Below, piece after piece: positions 46,026 through 54,087 of a stretch of DNA of 64,000 nt. The notes below the pieces were generated by a model. That model ran no database searches. It was given only the letters and a program-made list of their open reading frames with translations, and was not told the origin of the DNA. The DNA lies in the NCBI GenBank assembly GCA_016713115.1, contig JADJPU010000001.1, forward strand, positions 1,426,001-1,490,000. The letters are read 5' to 3'. This DNA is from Cellvibrionales bacterium. Lineage in GTDB: Bacteria > Pseudomonadota > Gammaproteobacteria > Pseudomonadales > UBA7239. Numbering within the stretch: position 1 is the stretch's first letter; each line of letters starts with the position of its first letter. A program made the position numbers and the translations under genes.

Positions 46026-46439
46026 ATGTTACAACCTAAGCGCACAAAATTTCGCAAGCAGTTCAAAGGGCGAAACCGCGGACTTGCTCAGCGTGGTAGT
46101 AAAGTTAGTTTTGGTGAATTTGGCCTGAAAGCAACCATGCGTGGTCGCATTACAGCCAGGCAAATTGAAGCTGCAAGAAGGGCGTTGACGCGTCGTTTAA
46201 AGCGTGGCGGTCGTGTGTTTATCAGAATTTTTCCTGATAAGCCGATTACGCAAAAGCCGCTTGAGGTGCGTCAAGGTAAAGGTAAGGGTAGTGTTGAATA
46301 CTGGGTTGCCCAAATTCAACCAGGTAAGGTTTTGTACGAAGTAGAAGGCGTATCGGAAGAATTGGCGCGTGAGGCTTTGACGCTTGCCGCAGCTAAACTT
46401 CCTTTGACTACAACATTTGTTAAACGGCAGATCATGTAA
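46026..46439 (+). CDS. rplP: 50S ribosomal protein L16
   Basis: 137 residues; binds near the A-site tRNA elbow. MLQPKRTKFRKQFKGRNRGLA start, GRVFIRIFPDKPITQKPLEVRQGKGKG (parts, the Arg of the hydroxylated position is in this loop) and MGxGKG-like region are present. The stop codon overlaps the rpmC start by one base. Confidence 0.97.
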   Translation: MLQPKRTKFRKQFKGRNRGLAQRGSKVSFGEFGLKATMRGRITARQIEAARRALTRRLKRGGRVFIRIFPDKPITQKPLEVRQGKGKGSVEYWVAQIQPGKVLYEVEGVSEELAREALTLAAAKLPLTTTFVKRQIM

Positions 46440-46630
46440 TGAAATCGGCAGATCTTCGCAGTAAATCCACTGCTGAATTGCAGGTTGAGTTGGATAAGCA
46501 ACTCAAGGATCAGTTCAAGCAAAAAATGCAGCTAAGTACTGGACAGTTGTCGCAGACACATTTGCTTAAGACGGTAAGACGCCGTGTTGCGCAAATTAAA
46601 ACGCTGTTGAAAGAAAAGGCTGGTGAATGA
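46439..46630 (+). CDS. rpmC: 50S ribosomal protein L29
   Basis: 63 residues, a two-helix protein at the tunnel exit beside L23. MKSADLRSKSTAELQVEL and the motif KTVRRRVAQIKTLLKEK are typical. Start overlaps the rplP stop (TAATG). Confidence 0.95.
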   Translation: MKSADLRSKSTAELQVELDKQLKDQFKQKMQLSTGQLSQTHLLKTVRRRVAQIKTLLKEKAGE

Positions 46631-46631
46631 C

Positions 46632-46898
46632 ATGACGAACAAAGAGCAAACAGCTCGCACCAAAACGGGTCGCGTTGTCAGTAATAAAATGGATAAAACG
46701 ATTACGGTGCTAATCGAGCGTCGCGTTAAGCATGAGCTGTACGGCAAATATTTGGTAAAATCGTCAAAATTAAAAGCGCATGATGAAAATAATGAATGTG
46801 CAATCGGCGATATCGTAACGGTAAAAGAGACTCGTCCTCTCTCCAAGGCTAAAACTTGGACATTGGTTAAGGTTGAGGAAAAAGCAACTGTCGTTTGA
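46632..46898 (+). CDS. rpsQ: 30S ribosomal protein S17
   Basis: 88 residues, an early-assembly S-subunit OB-fold protein. TKTGRVVSNKMDKTITVLIERRVKH, HDENNECAIGDIVTVKETRPLSKAKTW (parts) are family signatures. ATG 46632 fits the family; an in-frame GTG at 46623 overlapping rpmC would add three residues. Confidence 0.96.
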   Translation: MTNKEQTARTKTGRVVSNKMDKTITVLIERRVKHELYGKYLVKSSKLKAHDENNECAIGDIVTVKETRPLSKAKTWTLVKVEEKATVV

Positions 46899-46937
46899 TA
46901 GTTGACTTTGATAGCGTATGTTTTTGGAGTGTAGTAA

Positions 46938-47307
46938 ATGATACAAACTCAAACTTTTTTGGATGTGGCAGATAATAGCGGCGCCCGCAGAGTTATGTGT
47001 ATCAAAGTGTTGGGCGGTTCACATCGCCGCTACGCTGGTGTAGGCGATATTATCAAGGTCAGCGTTAAAGATGCTATTCCGCGCGGCAAGGTAAAAAAAA
47101 GGCCAAGTGATGACAGCTGTGGTTGTGCGTACTAAAAAAGGTGTGCGTCGCCCAGATGGCTCTTTGATCAAATTTGATGACAATGCGGCTGTTTTGTTGA
47201 ACAACCAGCAGGCTCCTATCGGGACGCGTATATTTGGACCGGTTACTCGCGAGCTGCGCGGTGAAAAGTTCATGAAAATTATTTCTCTGGCACCAGAAGT
47301 GCTTTGA
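46938..47307 (+). CDS. rplN: 50S ribosomal protein L14, with frameshift
   Basis: L14 lies at the subunit interface. The first frame reads MIQTQTFLDVADNSGARRVM and VLGGSHRRYAGVGDIIKVSVKDAIPRGKVKK, then runs into RPSDDSCGCAY and stops (about 47135). The rest of L14 (VVVRTKKGVRRPDGSLIKFDDNAAV, then GTRIFGPVTREL) is in another frame. Removing one A from the A8 run at 47093-47100 joins them as KKGQVMTAVV, giving 122 residues, the normal length. Essential gene, so a sequence error is the likeliest cause. Confidence 0.93.
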
Positions 47308-47331
47308 TCTAGGCTGGAGTGAGGTTTAGGT

Positions 47332-47646
47332 ATGAATAAGATTAAGAAAGATGATCAGGTGCTTGTAACTACGGGCAAAGATAAGGGTAAGCGTGGCTCC
47401 GTCCAAAAAGTGCTGGATAACGGTCGCGTAGTCGTGGCCGGTGTAAACCTTTTGAAAAAGCATACTAAGCCTAACCCTCAACTCGGTGTTCAAGGCGGAA
47501 TTGTGGAGCGAGAAGCTTCTATTGATATTTCTAACATCGCAATCTACAACCCTAAAACTAACAAGAAAGACCGTGTTGGTTTCAAGGATGTGGATGGCAA
47601 AAAAGTGCGGATCTATAAGTCTAGCGGCGAAGTGATTGGCGCTTAA
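47332..47646 (+). CDS. rplX: 50S ribosomal protein L24
   Basis: 104 residues; assembly initiator protein with an N-terminal KOW motif (DDQVLVTTGKDKGKRGSVQKV, parts) and VNLLKKHTKPNPQLGVQGGIVEREASI. The C-terminal strand with NPKTNKKDRVGF is normal. Confidence 0.96.
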   Translation: MNKIKKDDQVLVTTGKDKGKRGSVQKVLDNGRVVVAGVNLLKKHTKPNPQLGVQGGIVEREASIDISNIAIYNPKTNKKDRVGFKDVDGKKVRIYKSSGEVIGA

Positions 47647-47664
47647 GTTAAAGGTGAAATTGTA

Positions 47665-48204
47665 AGGGCCAGACTGCAACAGGTTTATAAAAGCGAAATA
47701 TTGCCCAAGTTGAAAGATGAGTTGGGCGTAAAGAGCGTAATGGAAGTGCCAAAGATCACTAAAATTACCGTCAATATGGGTGTCGGTGAGGCGTTGGCCG
47801 ATAAGAAAATTCTTGAAAACGCTGTGCGTGATCTCGAACAAATTACAGGCCAAAAAGCAGTTATTACCAAGGCAAGAAAGTCTATTGCTGCATTCAAAGT
47901 GCGTGAAGGCTGGCCTATTGGCTGTAAGGTAACTCTGCGCAATGATCGTATGTATGAGTTTCTAGATCGTTTAATTACAGTGGCGATTCCGCGTATTCGT
48001 GATTTTCGTGGCATTAGCCCTAAGCAATTTGATGGGCGCGGCAATTTCTCTATGGGTGTGTCCGAACAGATCATCTTTCCTGAGATTGATTACGATAAAA
48101 TTGATGCATTGCGCGGTCTTGATATCGCAATAACGACAACGGCAAAAACGGACGAAGAAGGCAGAGCATTGCTCAAGGCTTTTAACTTCCCATTTAAAGC
48201 CTGA
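47665..48204 (+). CDS. rplE: 50S ribosomal protein L5, anomalous start codon
   Basis: L5 binds 5S rRNA and contacts P-site tRNA. The conserved frame ARLQQVYKSEILPKLKDELGVKS begins at 47668, so the start codon should be 47665-47667, giving 179 residues, the normal length. That codon reads AGG, not ATG. In frame upstream there is only ATT (47659), and downstream CTG (47674) and TTG (47701), which would cost the conserved N terminus. The rest (VMEVPKITKITVNMGVGEA, the GISPKQFDGRGNFSMGV loop) is intact. A single base error or a rare start are the options. Confidence 0.9.
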   Translation, partial: RARLQQVYKSEILPKLKDELGVKSVMEVPKITKITVNMGVGEALADKKILENAVRDLEQITGQKAVITKARKSIAAFKVREGWPIGCKVTLRNDRMYEFLDRLITVAIPRIRDFRGISPKQFDGRGNFSMGVSEQIIFPEIDYDKIDALRGLDIAITTTAKTDEEGRALLKAFNFPFKA

Positions 48205-48232
48205 TTATTTATCTACGAGGATAGCCCTTCAC

Positions 48233-48538
48233 ATGGCAAAACTTTCGATGATTGAGCGTGAAAAAAAGCGCGCAAAAACAGTCGCAAAATATGCGGAAAA
48301 GCGTGCTCGTCTAAAGGCTGTGATAGCCAATCCTAAGGTTTCGGACGAAGAACGCTGGGAGGCTCAGGTGCAGCTACAAAAGTTGCCGCGTAATGCTAAT
48401 CCTGTGCGTATGCAAACTAGATGTCAGCTGACTGGCCGTCCACACGCGGTGTACCGTAAGTTTGGCCTTTCTCGTATCAAGCTTAGAGAGCATGCTATGA
48501 AAGGTGATGTGCCTGGCTTGGTTAAGGCTAGCTGGTAA
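48233..48538 (+). CDS. rpsN: 30S ribosomal protein S14, zinc-free long form
   Basis: 101 residues, the long form without the two CxxC zinc motifs. Family stretches LPRNANPVRMQTRCQLTGRPH (parts) and FGLSRIKLREHAMKGDVPGLVKASW are intact. Second ATG options are not needed. Confidence 0.97.
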   Translation: MAKLSMIEREKKRAKTVAKYAEKRARLKAVIANPKVSDEERWEAQVQLQKLPRNANPVRMQTRCQLTGRPHAVYRKFGLSRIKLREHAMKGDVPGLVKASW

Positions 48539-48556
48539 GTTTCTGGAGTTATTAGT

Positions 48557-48949
48557 ATGAGTATGCAAGACCCTTTGGCAGACATGATTGCAAGAATTAA
48601 GAATGCGCAGTTAGCGCAACTTGCAACAACCTCTATGCCTTCATCCAAAATCAAAGTTGCCGTTGCTGAAGTATTAAAATCAGAAGGTTACATTGAGAGC
48701 TTGTCGGTAAGTGCCGGAAGTAAACCGGAACTCACCCTGGTGCTGAAGTACTATCAGGGCAAACCAGTTATTGATGGCATTAAGCGTATAAGCCGCCCAG
48801 GTCTGCGTAACTATCGCGGTAAAGACGAGTTGCCAACAGTTGCCAATAACTTGGGTGTTGCCATCGTCTCTACCAGTCAGGGCGTGATGACAGATCGTGC
48901 TGCTCGCAAAGCCAATATCGGCGGCGAGATCTTGTGTACCGTATTCTAG
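48557..48949 (+). CDS. rpsH: 30S ribosomal protein S8
   Basis: 130 residues; central-domain binder and, in E. coli, repressor of the spc operon. MQDPLADMIARIKNAQ start and the C-terminal GVAIVSTSQGVMTDRAARKANIGGEILC signature (parts) are present. An in-frame ATG two codons in gives the family start M-Q-D. Confidence 0.97.
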   Translation: MSMQDPLADMIARIKNAQLAQLATTSMPSSKIKVAVAEVLKSEGYIESLSVSAGSKPELTLVLKYYQGKPVIDGIKRISRPGLRNYRGKDELPTVANNLGVAIVSTSQGVMTDRAARKANIGGEILCTVF

Positions 48950-48960
48950 GAATTTAAACA

Positions 48961-49494
48961 ATGTCCAGAGTTGCCAAGAATCCCGTTATATTGCCTGCAG
49001 GTGTGACCATTACCATCGCTCCTACGGCAATTAGCGTAAAAGGTGGAAAAGGTGAGCTTTCCATGTCATTGAGTTCTGCGGTGGAAGTTTCGCAGGATGC
49101 AGGTCAAGTTACATTTGGCGCGCGTAATGGTGCCCGTGAAGCTTGGATGATGGCGGGTACAACGCGCGCGCTGGTTGCCAATATGGTAAAAGGGGTAAGC
49201 GCGGGTTTTGAGCGCAAGCTTGAGTTGGTTGGCGTCGGTTATCGCGCAAAAGCAAACGGTGATGTGTTGAATTTGACACTGGGTTACTCACATCCGATTG
49301 AGTATCAGTTGCCGGCAGGTATAACTGCTGAAACACCTAGTCAGACAGAAATTATTTTGAAAAGTATCGATAAGCAATTGCTAGGGCAGGTGGCTGCTGT
49401 AATTCGTTCTTATCGTGAGCCAGAGCCTTATAAGGGTAAAGGTGTTCGTTATTCAGATGAAGTTGTTCGCCGTAAAGAAGCGAAGAAAAAGTAA
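48961..49494 (+). CDS. rplF: 50S ribosomal protein L6
   Basis: 177 residues, two similar domains near the factor-binding site. SRVAKNPVILPAGV start, GVSAGFERKLELVGVGYRAK in the linker, and the C-terminal signature PEPYKGKGVRYSDEVVRRKEAKKK (parts) are clear. Confidence 0.97.
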   Translation: MSRVAKNPVILPAGVTITIAPTAISVKGGKGELSMSLSSAVEVSQDAGQVTFGARNGAREAWMMAGTTRALVANMVKGVSAGFERKLELVGVGYRAKANGDVLNLTLGYSHPIEYQLPAGITAETPSQTEIILKSIDKQLLGQVAAVIRSYREPEPYKGKGVRYSDEVVRRKEAKKK

Positions 49495-49505
49495 GGTATA
49501 GGTGT

Positions 49506-49856
49506 ATGAATTCTAAAAAAGCAGGACGTTTGCGTAGAGCAAAATCAACACGAATGAAAATTCGTGAGCAGGGCGCTTACCGTTTGAGCGTGCATCGTAC
49601 GCCTAAGCATATTTATGCTCAGGTCACCTCGCCAGATGGTGCAAAAGTTATGGCGCAGGCTTCTACGCTGGAATCCGCTCTCTCCTCTGGTGCAACGGGT
49701 AATGCTAAGGCTGCTGAGAGTGTTGGCGCACTGGTTGCTGAAAGGGCCAAAGCGGCAGGCGTTGTAAAAGTTGCATTTGATCGTAGCGGATTTAAATACC
49801 ATGGTCGCGTTAAAGCATTGGCAGATGCAGCGCGTTCAGCTGGCCTCGAGTTCTAA
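49506..49856 (+). CDS. rplR: 50S ribosomal protein L18
   Basis: 116 residues; binds 5S rRNA with L5. RRAKSTRMKIREQGAYRLSVHRTPKHIYAQV (parts) and FDRSGFKYHGRVKALADAARSAGLEF are family signatures. Confidence 0.97.
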   Translation: MNSKKAGRLRRAKSTRMKIREQGAYRLSVHRTPKHIYAQVTSPDGAKVMAQASTLESALSSGATGNAKAAESVGALVAERAKAAGVVKVAFDRSGFKYHGRVKALADAARSAGLEF

Positions 49857-49868
49857 TTAGGTGTAAAA

Positions 49869-50384
49869 ATGGCGCTTCAAGAGCAGAAAGAAAAAGATAA
49901 AAATTCAGATGGCCTGTTGGAAAAACTGGTTCAAGTTAACCGTGTTGCCAAGGTAGTAAAAGGCGGTCGTACATTTTCATTTACTGCACTAACTGTCGTT
50001 GGTGATGGTAACGGTAAAGTGGGTTTTGGTCGTGGAAAAGCGCGTGAAGTGCCTGTTGCGATTCAAAAAGCAATGGAAGCTGCGCGTCGCAATATGATTA
50101 CTGTTGATCTGAACGGCAACACGATTTTTTATCCAGTGAAAGCGCGTCACGGTGCGGCAAATATCTATATGCAGCCCGCTTCTGAAGGTACAGGCGTTAT
50201 TGCAGGGGGCGCAATGCGCTCTGTGCTTGAACTTGCTGGTGTGCAGAACGTATTGGCGAAGTGCTATGGCTCGACCAATCCTGTGAATGTGGTTCGCGCA
50301 ACAATTCGCGGCTTGAAAGAAATGCGTTCGCCCGAAGAAATTGCGGCAAAGCGCGGTAAAACTGTAGAAGAGATTCGTGGCTAA
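49869..50384 (+). CDS. rpsE: 30S ribosomal protein S5
   Basis: 171 residues; decoding-fidelity protein beside S4. VNRVAKVVKGGRTFSFTALTVVGDG (parts) is the dsRNA-binding fold with the spectinomycin loop VKGGR unaltered; the C-terminal TRGLKEMRSPEEIAAKRGKTVEEI-like end is present. Confidence 0.97.
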   Translation: MALQEQKEKDKNSDGLLEKLVQVNRVAKVVKGGRTFSFTALTVVGDGNGKVGFGRGKAREVPVAIQKAMEAARRNMITVDLNGNTIFYPVKARHGAANIYMQPASEGTGVIAGGAMRSVLELAGVQNVLAKCYGSTNPVNVVRATIRGLKEMRSPEEIAAKRGKTVEEIRG

Positions 50385-50423
50385 TTCGACTAGCTGGCCA
50401 ATCGATAACCAAGGTTTTTAATT

Positions 50424-50603
50424 ATGGCAAATACGATCAAAGTAACGCAAGTACGCAGCACGGCCGGTAGACTGAAGTCGCATCAGTGCTGTGTTAAAGG
50501 CTTGGGCTTGCGTCGAATTGGACACACTGTAGAAGTGCAGGATTCCCCTTCAGTGCGCGGAATGATTAATAAAGTTAGCTATATGCTGAAAGTGGAGTGC
50601 TGA
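50424..50603 (+). CDS. rpmD: 50S ribosomal protein L30
   Basis: 59 residues: NTIKVTQVRSTAGRLKSHQ, then LGLRRIGHTVEVQDSPSVRGMI and NKVSYMLKVEC. The motif GLGLRRIGHTV is the family signature. It lies between rpsE and rplO as usual; rplO starts two bases after its stop. Confidence 0.95.
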   Translation: MANTIKVTQVRSTAGRLKSHQCCVKGLGLRRIGHTVEVQDSPSVRGMINKVSYMLKVEC

Positions 50604-50604
50604 G

Positions 50605-51039
50605 ATGCATCTGAACAGTTTGAGTCCAGCTCCTGGGCATAAAACACCGAAGCTACGTGTAGGTCGCGGAATCGGTTCCGGTTTAGGTAAAACTTGCGGT
50701 CGTGGCCATAAGGGTCAGAAGGCGCGCAAGAGCGGCAATGTTCGCCCGGGTTTTGAGGGTGGTCAAATGCCATTGCAGAAACGCCTACCTAAATACGGTT
50801 TTGTTTCGCGTATCAGCCTGACAACTGCGCAAGTTCGTTCGGCTGAATTGAGCAAAGTAGACGGCGATTTGGTAACGCTGGAGACATTAAAAGCTGCAAA
50901 TGTTCTTAATGAGAGCATTAAACGAGCAAAAATTTTTCTGTCAGGTGAAATCACAAAATCTTTTGTAATTAAGGGTTTGACTGTAACTAAAGGTGCGCGT
51001 CAGGCAATCGAAGCGGCTGGTGGAAAAGTCGAGGAATAA
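50605..51039 (+). CDS. rplO: 50S ribosomal protein L15
   Basis: 144 residues with the Gly-rich N-terminal tail (GRGIGSGLGKTCGRGHKGQKARKSG, parts) that threads through 23S rRNA, and the globular C-terminal part ending KGARQAIEAAGGKVEE. Confidence 0.97.
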   Translation: MHLNSLSPAPGHKTPKLRVGRGIGSGLGKTCGRGHKGQKARKSGNVRPGFEGGQMPLQKRLPKYGFVSRISLTTAQVRSAELSKVDGDLVTLETLKAANVLNESIKRAKIFLSGEITKSFVIKGLTVTKGARQAIEAAGGKVEE

Positions 51040-51044
51040 TCGTA

Positions 51045-52361
51045 GTGGCGACGACTCCAGCAGCAATGGCTAATCAAAAAGGCTTGGGTGAGTTATGGAC
51101 TCGCCTGAAGTTTCTTTTGTTGGCAATTATTGTCTATCGGGTTGGCAGTCATATACCTGTTCCGGGGATTGACCCTGCAAGACTAGAAAGTATTTTTAAC
51201 CAAACCCAAAATACAATTTTTGGCATGGCAAATATGTTTTCTGGTGGCGCTTTGGAGCGTATGAGTGTGCTGGCATTGGGTGTCATGCCATACATTTCGG
51301 CTTCTATCATTATTCAATTGCTTTCATCAGTAGTGCCGCATTTAGAGCAGTTAAAAAAGGAAGGCGAGCAAGGCCGCAGAAAGATTAGCCAATATACGCG
51401 TTATGGCACGGTTATTCTTGCGACGGTTCAGGCCTTCGGTATGGTTAGTAGTTTGTCGGGACAGGATGCTTTATATGCAACCGGTCTTAGTGTTTATATT
51501 TTAGCCGTCGTTTCATTGATCACTGGATCAATGTTTATGATGTGGCTGGGTGAGCAAATTACCGAAAGAGGAATTGGTAACGGCGTATCCATGTTGATTT
51601 TTGCAGGTATTGTCGCAGGCCTTCCCGCGGCCATTGGGCAAGCATTAGAACAAGCGCGCCAGGGTGATTTGAATGTTGTATTGCTGCTGGGTATAGCGGT
51701 CGGCGTGCCAGCTCTGATATATGCCATTGTATTTATTGAAAGAGGCCAGCGAAGATTGACGGTGAATTATGCGCGTCGTCAAGTTGGGCGTAAGGTTTAT
51801 CAAGGACAGAGTACGCATCTGCCATTAAAAGTGAATATGTCTGGTGTAATACCGGCTATTTTTGCCAGCAGTTTATTGTTGTTTCCTGCAACAATTGCTC
51901 AGATGTTTGGTCAGCGTGTTGGCATGGAGTGGCTGCAGGATGTTGCACTATGGATTGGCCCTGGTCAGCCATTAAATATTTTGTTGTTTACTGCCTTGAT
52001 TGTGTTTTTCTGTTTTTTTTATACGGCATTAATGTTTAACCCTAAGAGAAGTAGCGGACAACCTGAAAAAGGCGGTGCTTATGTTCCAGGCATTAGACCT
52101 GGTGAATACACTGCTAAATATATAGACAATGTGCTCACGCGATTGACAATTGTTGGCGCAGTTTATATGACGGTTGTTTGCCTTATTCCACAAGGGTTGG
52201 TAATGGCATTCAATGTCCCCTTTTATTTAGGTGGAACATCGCTGCTAATCGTGGTTGTAGTGGTTATGGATTTTATGGCGCAGGTACAATCTCATCTGAT
52301 GTCGGCGCAGTACGATTCTTTGTTGAAAAAAGCCAATCTAAAAAATTACGGTAATAGTTAG
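51045..52361 (+). CDS. secY: Preprotein translocase subunit SecY
   Basis: 438 residues from GTG 51045. The ten-helix channel through which Sec substrates cross or enter the inner membrane, with SecE (encoded at 2590) and SecG. Helices are visible from about 20 (FLLLAIIVYRVGSHIPVPGID) to about 410; the plug region follows helix 1 (NMFSGGALERMSVLALGVMPYISASI), and cytoplasmic loops carry GEQITERGIGNGVSMLIF and GGAYVPGIRPG. Confidence 0.97.
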   Translation: MATTPAAMANQKGLGELWTRLKFLLLAIIVYRVGSHIPVPGIDPARLESIFNQTQNTIFGMANMFSGGALERMSVLALGVMPYISASIIIQLLSSVVPHLEQLKKEGEQGRRKISQYTRYGTVILATVQAFGMVSSLSGQDALYATGLSVYILAVVSLITGSMFMMWLGEQITERGIGNGVSMLIFAGIVAGLPAAIGQALEQARQGDLNVVLLLGIAVGVPALIYAIVFIERGQRRLTVNYARRQVGRKVYQGQSTHLPLKVNMSGVIPAIFASSLLLFPATIAQMFGQRVGMEWLQDVALWIGPGQPLNILLFTALIVFFCFFYTALMFNPKRSSGQPEKGGAYVPGIRPGEYTAKYIDNVLTRLTIVGAVYMTVVCLIPQGLVMAFNVPFYLGGTSLLIVVVVVMDFMAQVQSHLMSAQYDSLLKKANLKNYGNS

Positions 52362-52402
52362 TTCTTGTTATATCCAGAGCTGATTTTGAGTGGAGATAAG
52401 TT

Positions 52403-52519
52403 GTGAAAGTTAGAGCATCTGTGAAAAAAGTTTGTCGCGGCTGTAAATTAGTGCGGCGGAAAGGCGTTATTCGCGTAATTTGTAGTGTCGAACCGCGTCA
52501 TAAGCAAAGACAAGGTTGA
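52403..52519 (+). CDS. rpmJ: 50S ribosomal protein L36
   Basis: 38 residues from GTG 52403: KVRASVKKVCRGCKLVRRKG, then VIRVICSVEPRHKQRQG. It keeps the zinc ligands (CRGC, a third Cys, and His), so it is the zinc-binding C+ form. It stands between secY and rpsM as usual. Confidence 0.95.
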   Translation: MKVRASVKKVCRGCKLVRRKGVIRVICSVEPRHKQRQG

Positions 52520-52624
52520 TTTAGTCGCTCACCGAGAGTACCCTAGCGCCCCTTTCGGGCTGGGTCGTTGTCTGTTCGAGCAAAATAACTTTTAACTGAT
52601 TGAATTTATTGGAGTTTTCTAGTA
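52520..52624 (+). promoter_or_regulatory. Leader of the alpha operon
   Basis: 105 bases between rpmJ and rpsM. They contain a short hairpin-forming stretch (CCC paired with GGG around 52548-52562). In E. coli the same interval forms a pseudoknot bound by S4 to repress rpsM, rpsK, rpsD, rpoA and rplQ. Role assigned by position only. Confidence 0.35.
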
Positions 52625-52980
52625 ATGGCGCGTATTGCTGGTGTCAACATACCCGATAACAAACACACAGTAATTGCACTGACCTATATCTATGGTGTCG
52701 GGCGTACTCGTGCACAAGATATCTGCGCAGCTTCAGGCATTGCAGAGTCGGCAAAAATGGGTAGTTTGAGTGAGGCTCAGGTAGATAGCCTGAGAGCTGA
52801 AGTTGCCAAACTTACCGTAGAAGGTGATTTGCGTCGTGAAGTGAATATGAGTATCAAACGCCTCATGGATTTAGGCTGCTATCGTGGCTTGCGTCACCGT
52901 AAGGGCTCCCTGTTCGTGGTCAGCGTACTAAAACAAATGCTCGCACTAGGAAAGGCCCTCGTAAGGCAATTAAAAAATAA
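52625..52980 (+). CDS. rpsM: 30S ribosomal protein S13, with frameshift
   Basis: S13 bridges to the 50S subunit and touches P-site tRNA. Residues 1-93 are normal (MARIAGVNIPDNKH, TYIYGVGRTRAQDI, CYRGLRHRK). Then the frame turns into an unrelated tail ending at 52984. Adding one base at GGG 52903-52905 gives the conserved end KGLPVRGQRTKTNARTRKGP and RKAIKK with TAA at 52978-52980: 118 residues, normal. The basic tail binds tRNA, so a true shift would matter. Confidence 0.93.
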
Positions 52981-53017
52981 TTGAAATTAAAGCGTAACCA
53001 AGTTAGACGAGAGAGAT

Positions 53018-53413
53018 ATGGCAAAGCCATCAGCAGCAGCAAAAACGCGTAAAAAAATTAAGAAAACCGTCGTAGATGGTATTGCTCATATTTATGCGTC
53101 GTTCAACAACACCATCGTGACAATCACGGACCGTCAAGGCAATGCTTTGAGTTGGGCAACTTCTGGTGGCTCTGGGTTTCGTGGTTCGCGTAAGAGCACG
53201 CCATTTGCCGCGCAGGTTGCAGCCGAGCGTGCTGGTATAGCTGCGCAAGAATATGGCTTGAAAAATCTAGATGTCGAAGTGAAGGGTCCCGGTCCCGGTA
53301 GAGAGTCAGCAGTTCGGGCGTTGAATAATTGCGGATACAAAATCGGCAACATCGTTGATGTCACGCCAATTCCGCATAACGGCTGCCGTCCACCAAAAAG
53401 ACGCCGCGTTTAA
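53018..53413 (+). CDS. rpsK: 30S ribosomal protein S11
   Basis: 131 residues; platform protein near the Shine-Dalgarno helix. IAHIYASFNNTIVTITDRQGNALSW (parts) and VKGPGPGRESAVRALNNCGYKI are family signatures; ends PPKRRRV. Confidence 0.98.
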   Translation: MAKPSAAAKTRKKIKKTVVDGIAHIYASFNNTIVTITDRQGNALSWATSGGSGFRGSRKSTPFAAQVAAERAGIAAQEYGLKNLDVEVKGPGPGRESAVRALNNCGYKIGNIVDVTPIPHNGCRPPKRRRV

Positions 53414-53450
53414 CTGTTGAGCTTGTAAGAGAATTTGAGAGGCTGTTTGA

Positions 53451-54071
53451 ATGGCAAGATATATCGGACCTAAGTGTAAACTCTCCCGCCGTGAGGGAAC
53501 GGATTTGATGCTGAAAAGTGGTGTAAAGCCGCTTGATGCAAAGTGCAAGGTAGAGACAGCGCCTGGTCAACACGGCCAACGCCGCGGTCGCCTTTCTGAT
53601 TACGGTGTGCAGTTGCGTGAAAAACAAAAAGTACGCCGCATTTATGGTGTGCTTGAGAAACAATTCCGTAGTTATTACGCAGAAGCAGCGCGCCGTAAAG
53701 GTAATACAGGTGAAAATTTGCTCCGCCTCTTAGAGTGCAGGTTGGACAATGTTGTTTACCGTATGGGCTTCGGTTCCACAAGAGCAGAAGCGCGTCAGCT
53801 GGTTTCGCACAAGGCAATCGTTGTTAATGGCGGCACTGTCAATATCCCTTCTTTTCAAGTTCAGCCTGGTAGTGTGGTTGCTGTGCGTGAAAAGAGTAAA
53901 AATCAGCTTCGCATTCAGTCCTCTATGAATATTGCTGCGCAACGCGGGCAATCGGAGTGGATTGAATTGAATGCCGGAAAAATGGAAGGCCAATTTAAGC
54001 GCGTGCCTGATCGTAGTGATCTTTCTTCAGAAATCAATGAAAGCTTGATCATCGAACTTTATTCGAAATAA
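53451..54071 (+). CDS. rpsD: 30S ribosomal protein S4
   Basis: 206 residues, zinc-free form. S4 nucleates 30S assembly and represses the alpha operon in E. coli. MARYIGPKCKLSRREG start, the S4 RNA-binding domain RLDNVVYRMGFGSTRAEARQLVSHKAIVVNG (parts, about 94-124), and an intact C terminus. Confidence 0.97.
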   Translation: MARYIGPKCKLSRREGTDLMLKSGVKPLDAKCKVETAPGQHGQRRGRLSDYGVQLREKQKVRRIYGVLEKQFRSYYAEAARRKGNTGENLLRLLECRLDNVVYRMGFGSTRAEARQLVSHKAIVVNGGTVNIPSFQVQPGSVVAVREKSKNQLRIQSSMNIAAQRGQSEWIELNAGKMEGQFKRVPDRSDLSSEINESLIIELYSK

Positions 54072-54087
54072 TTTCCAGGATTACTGC

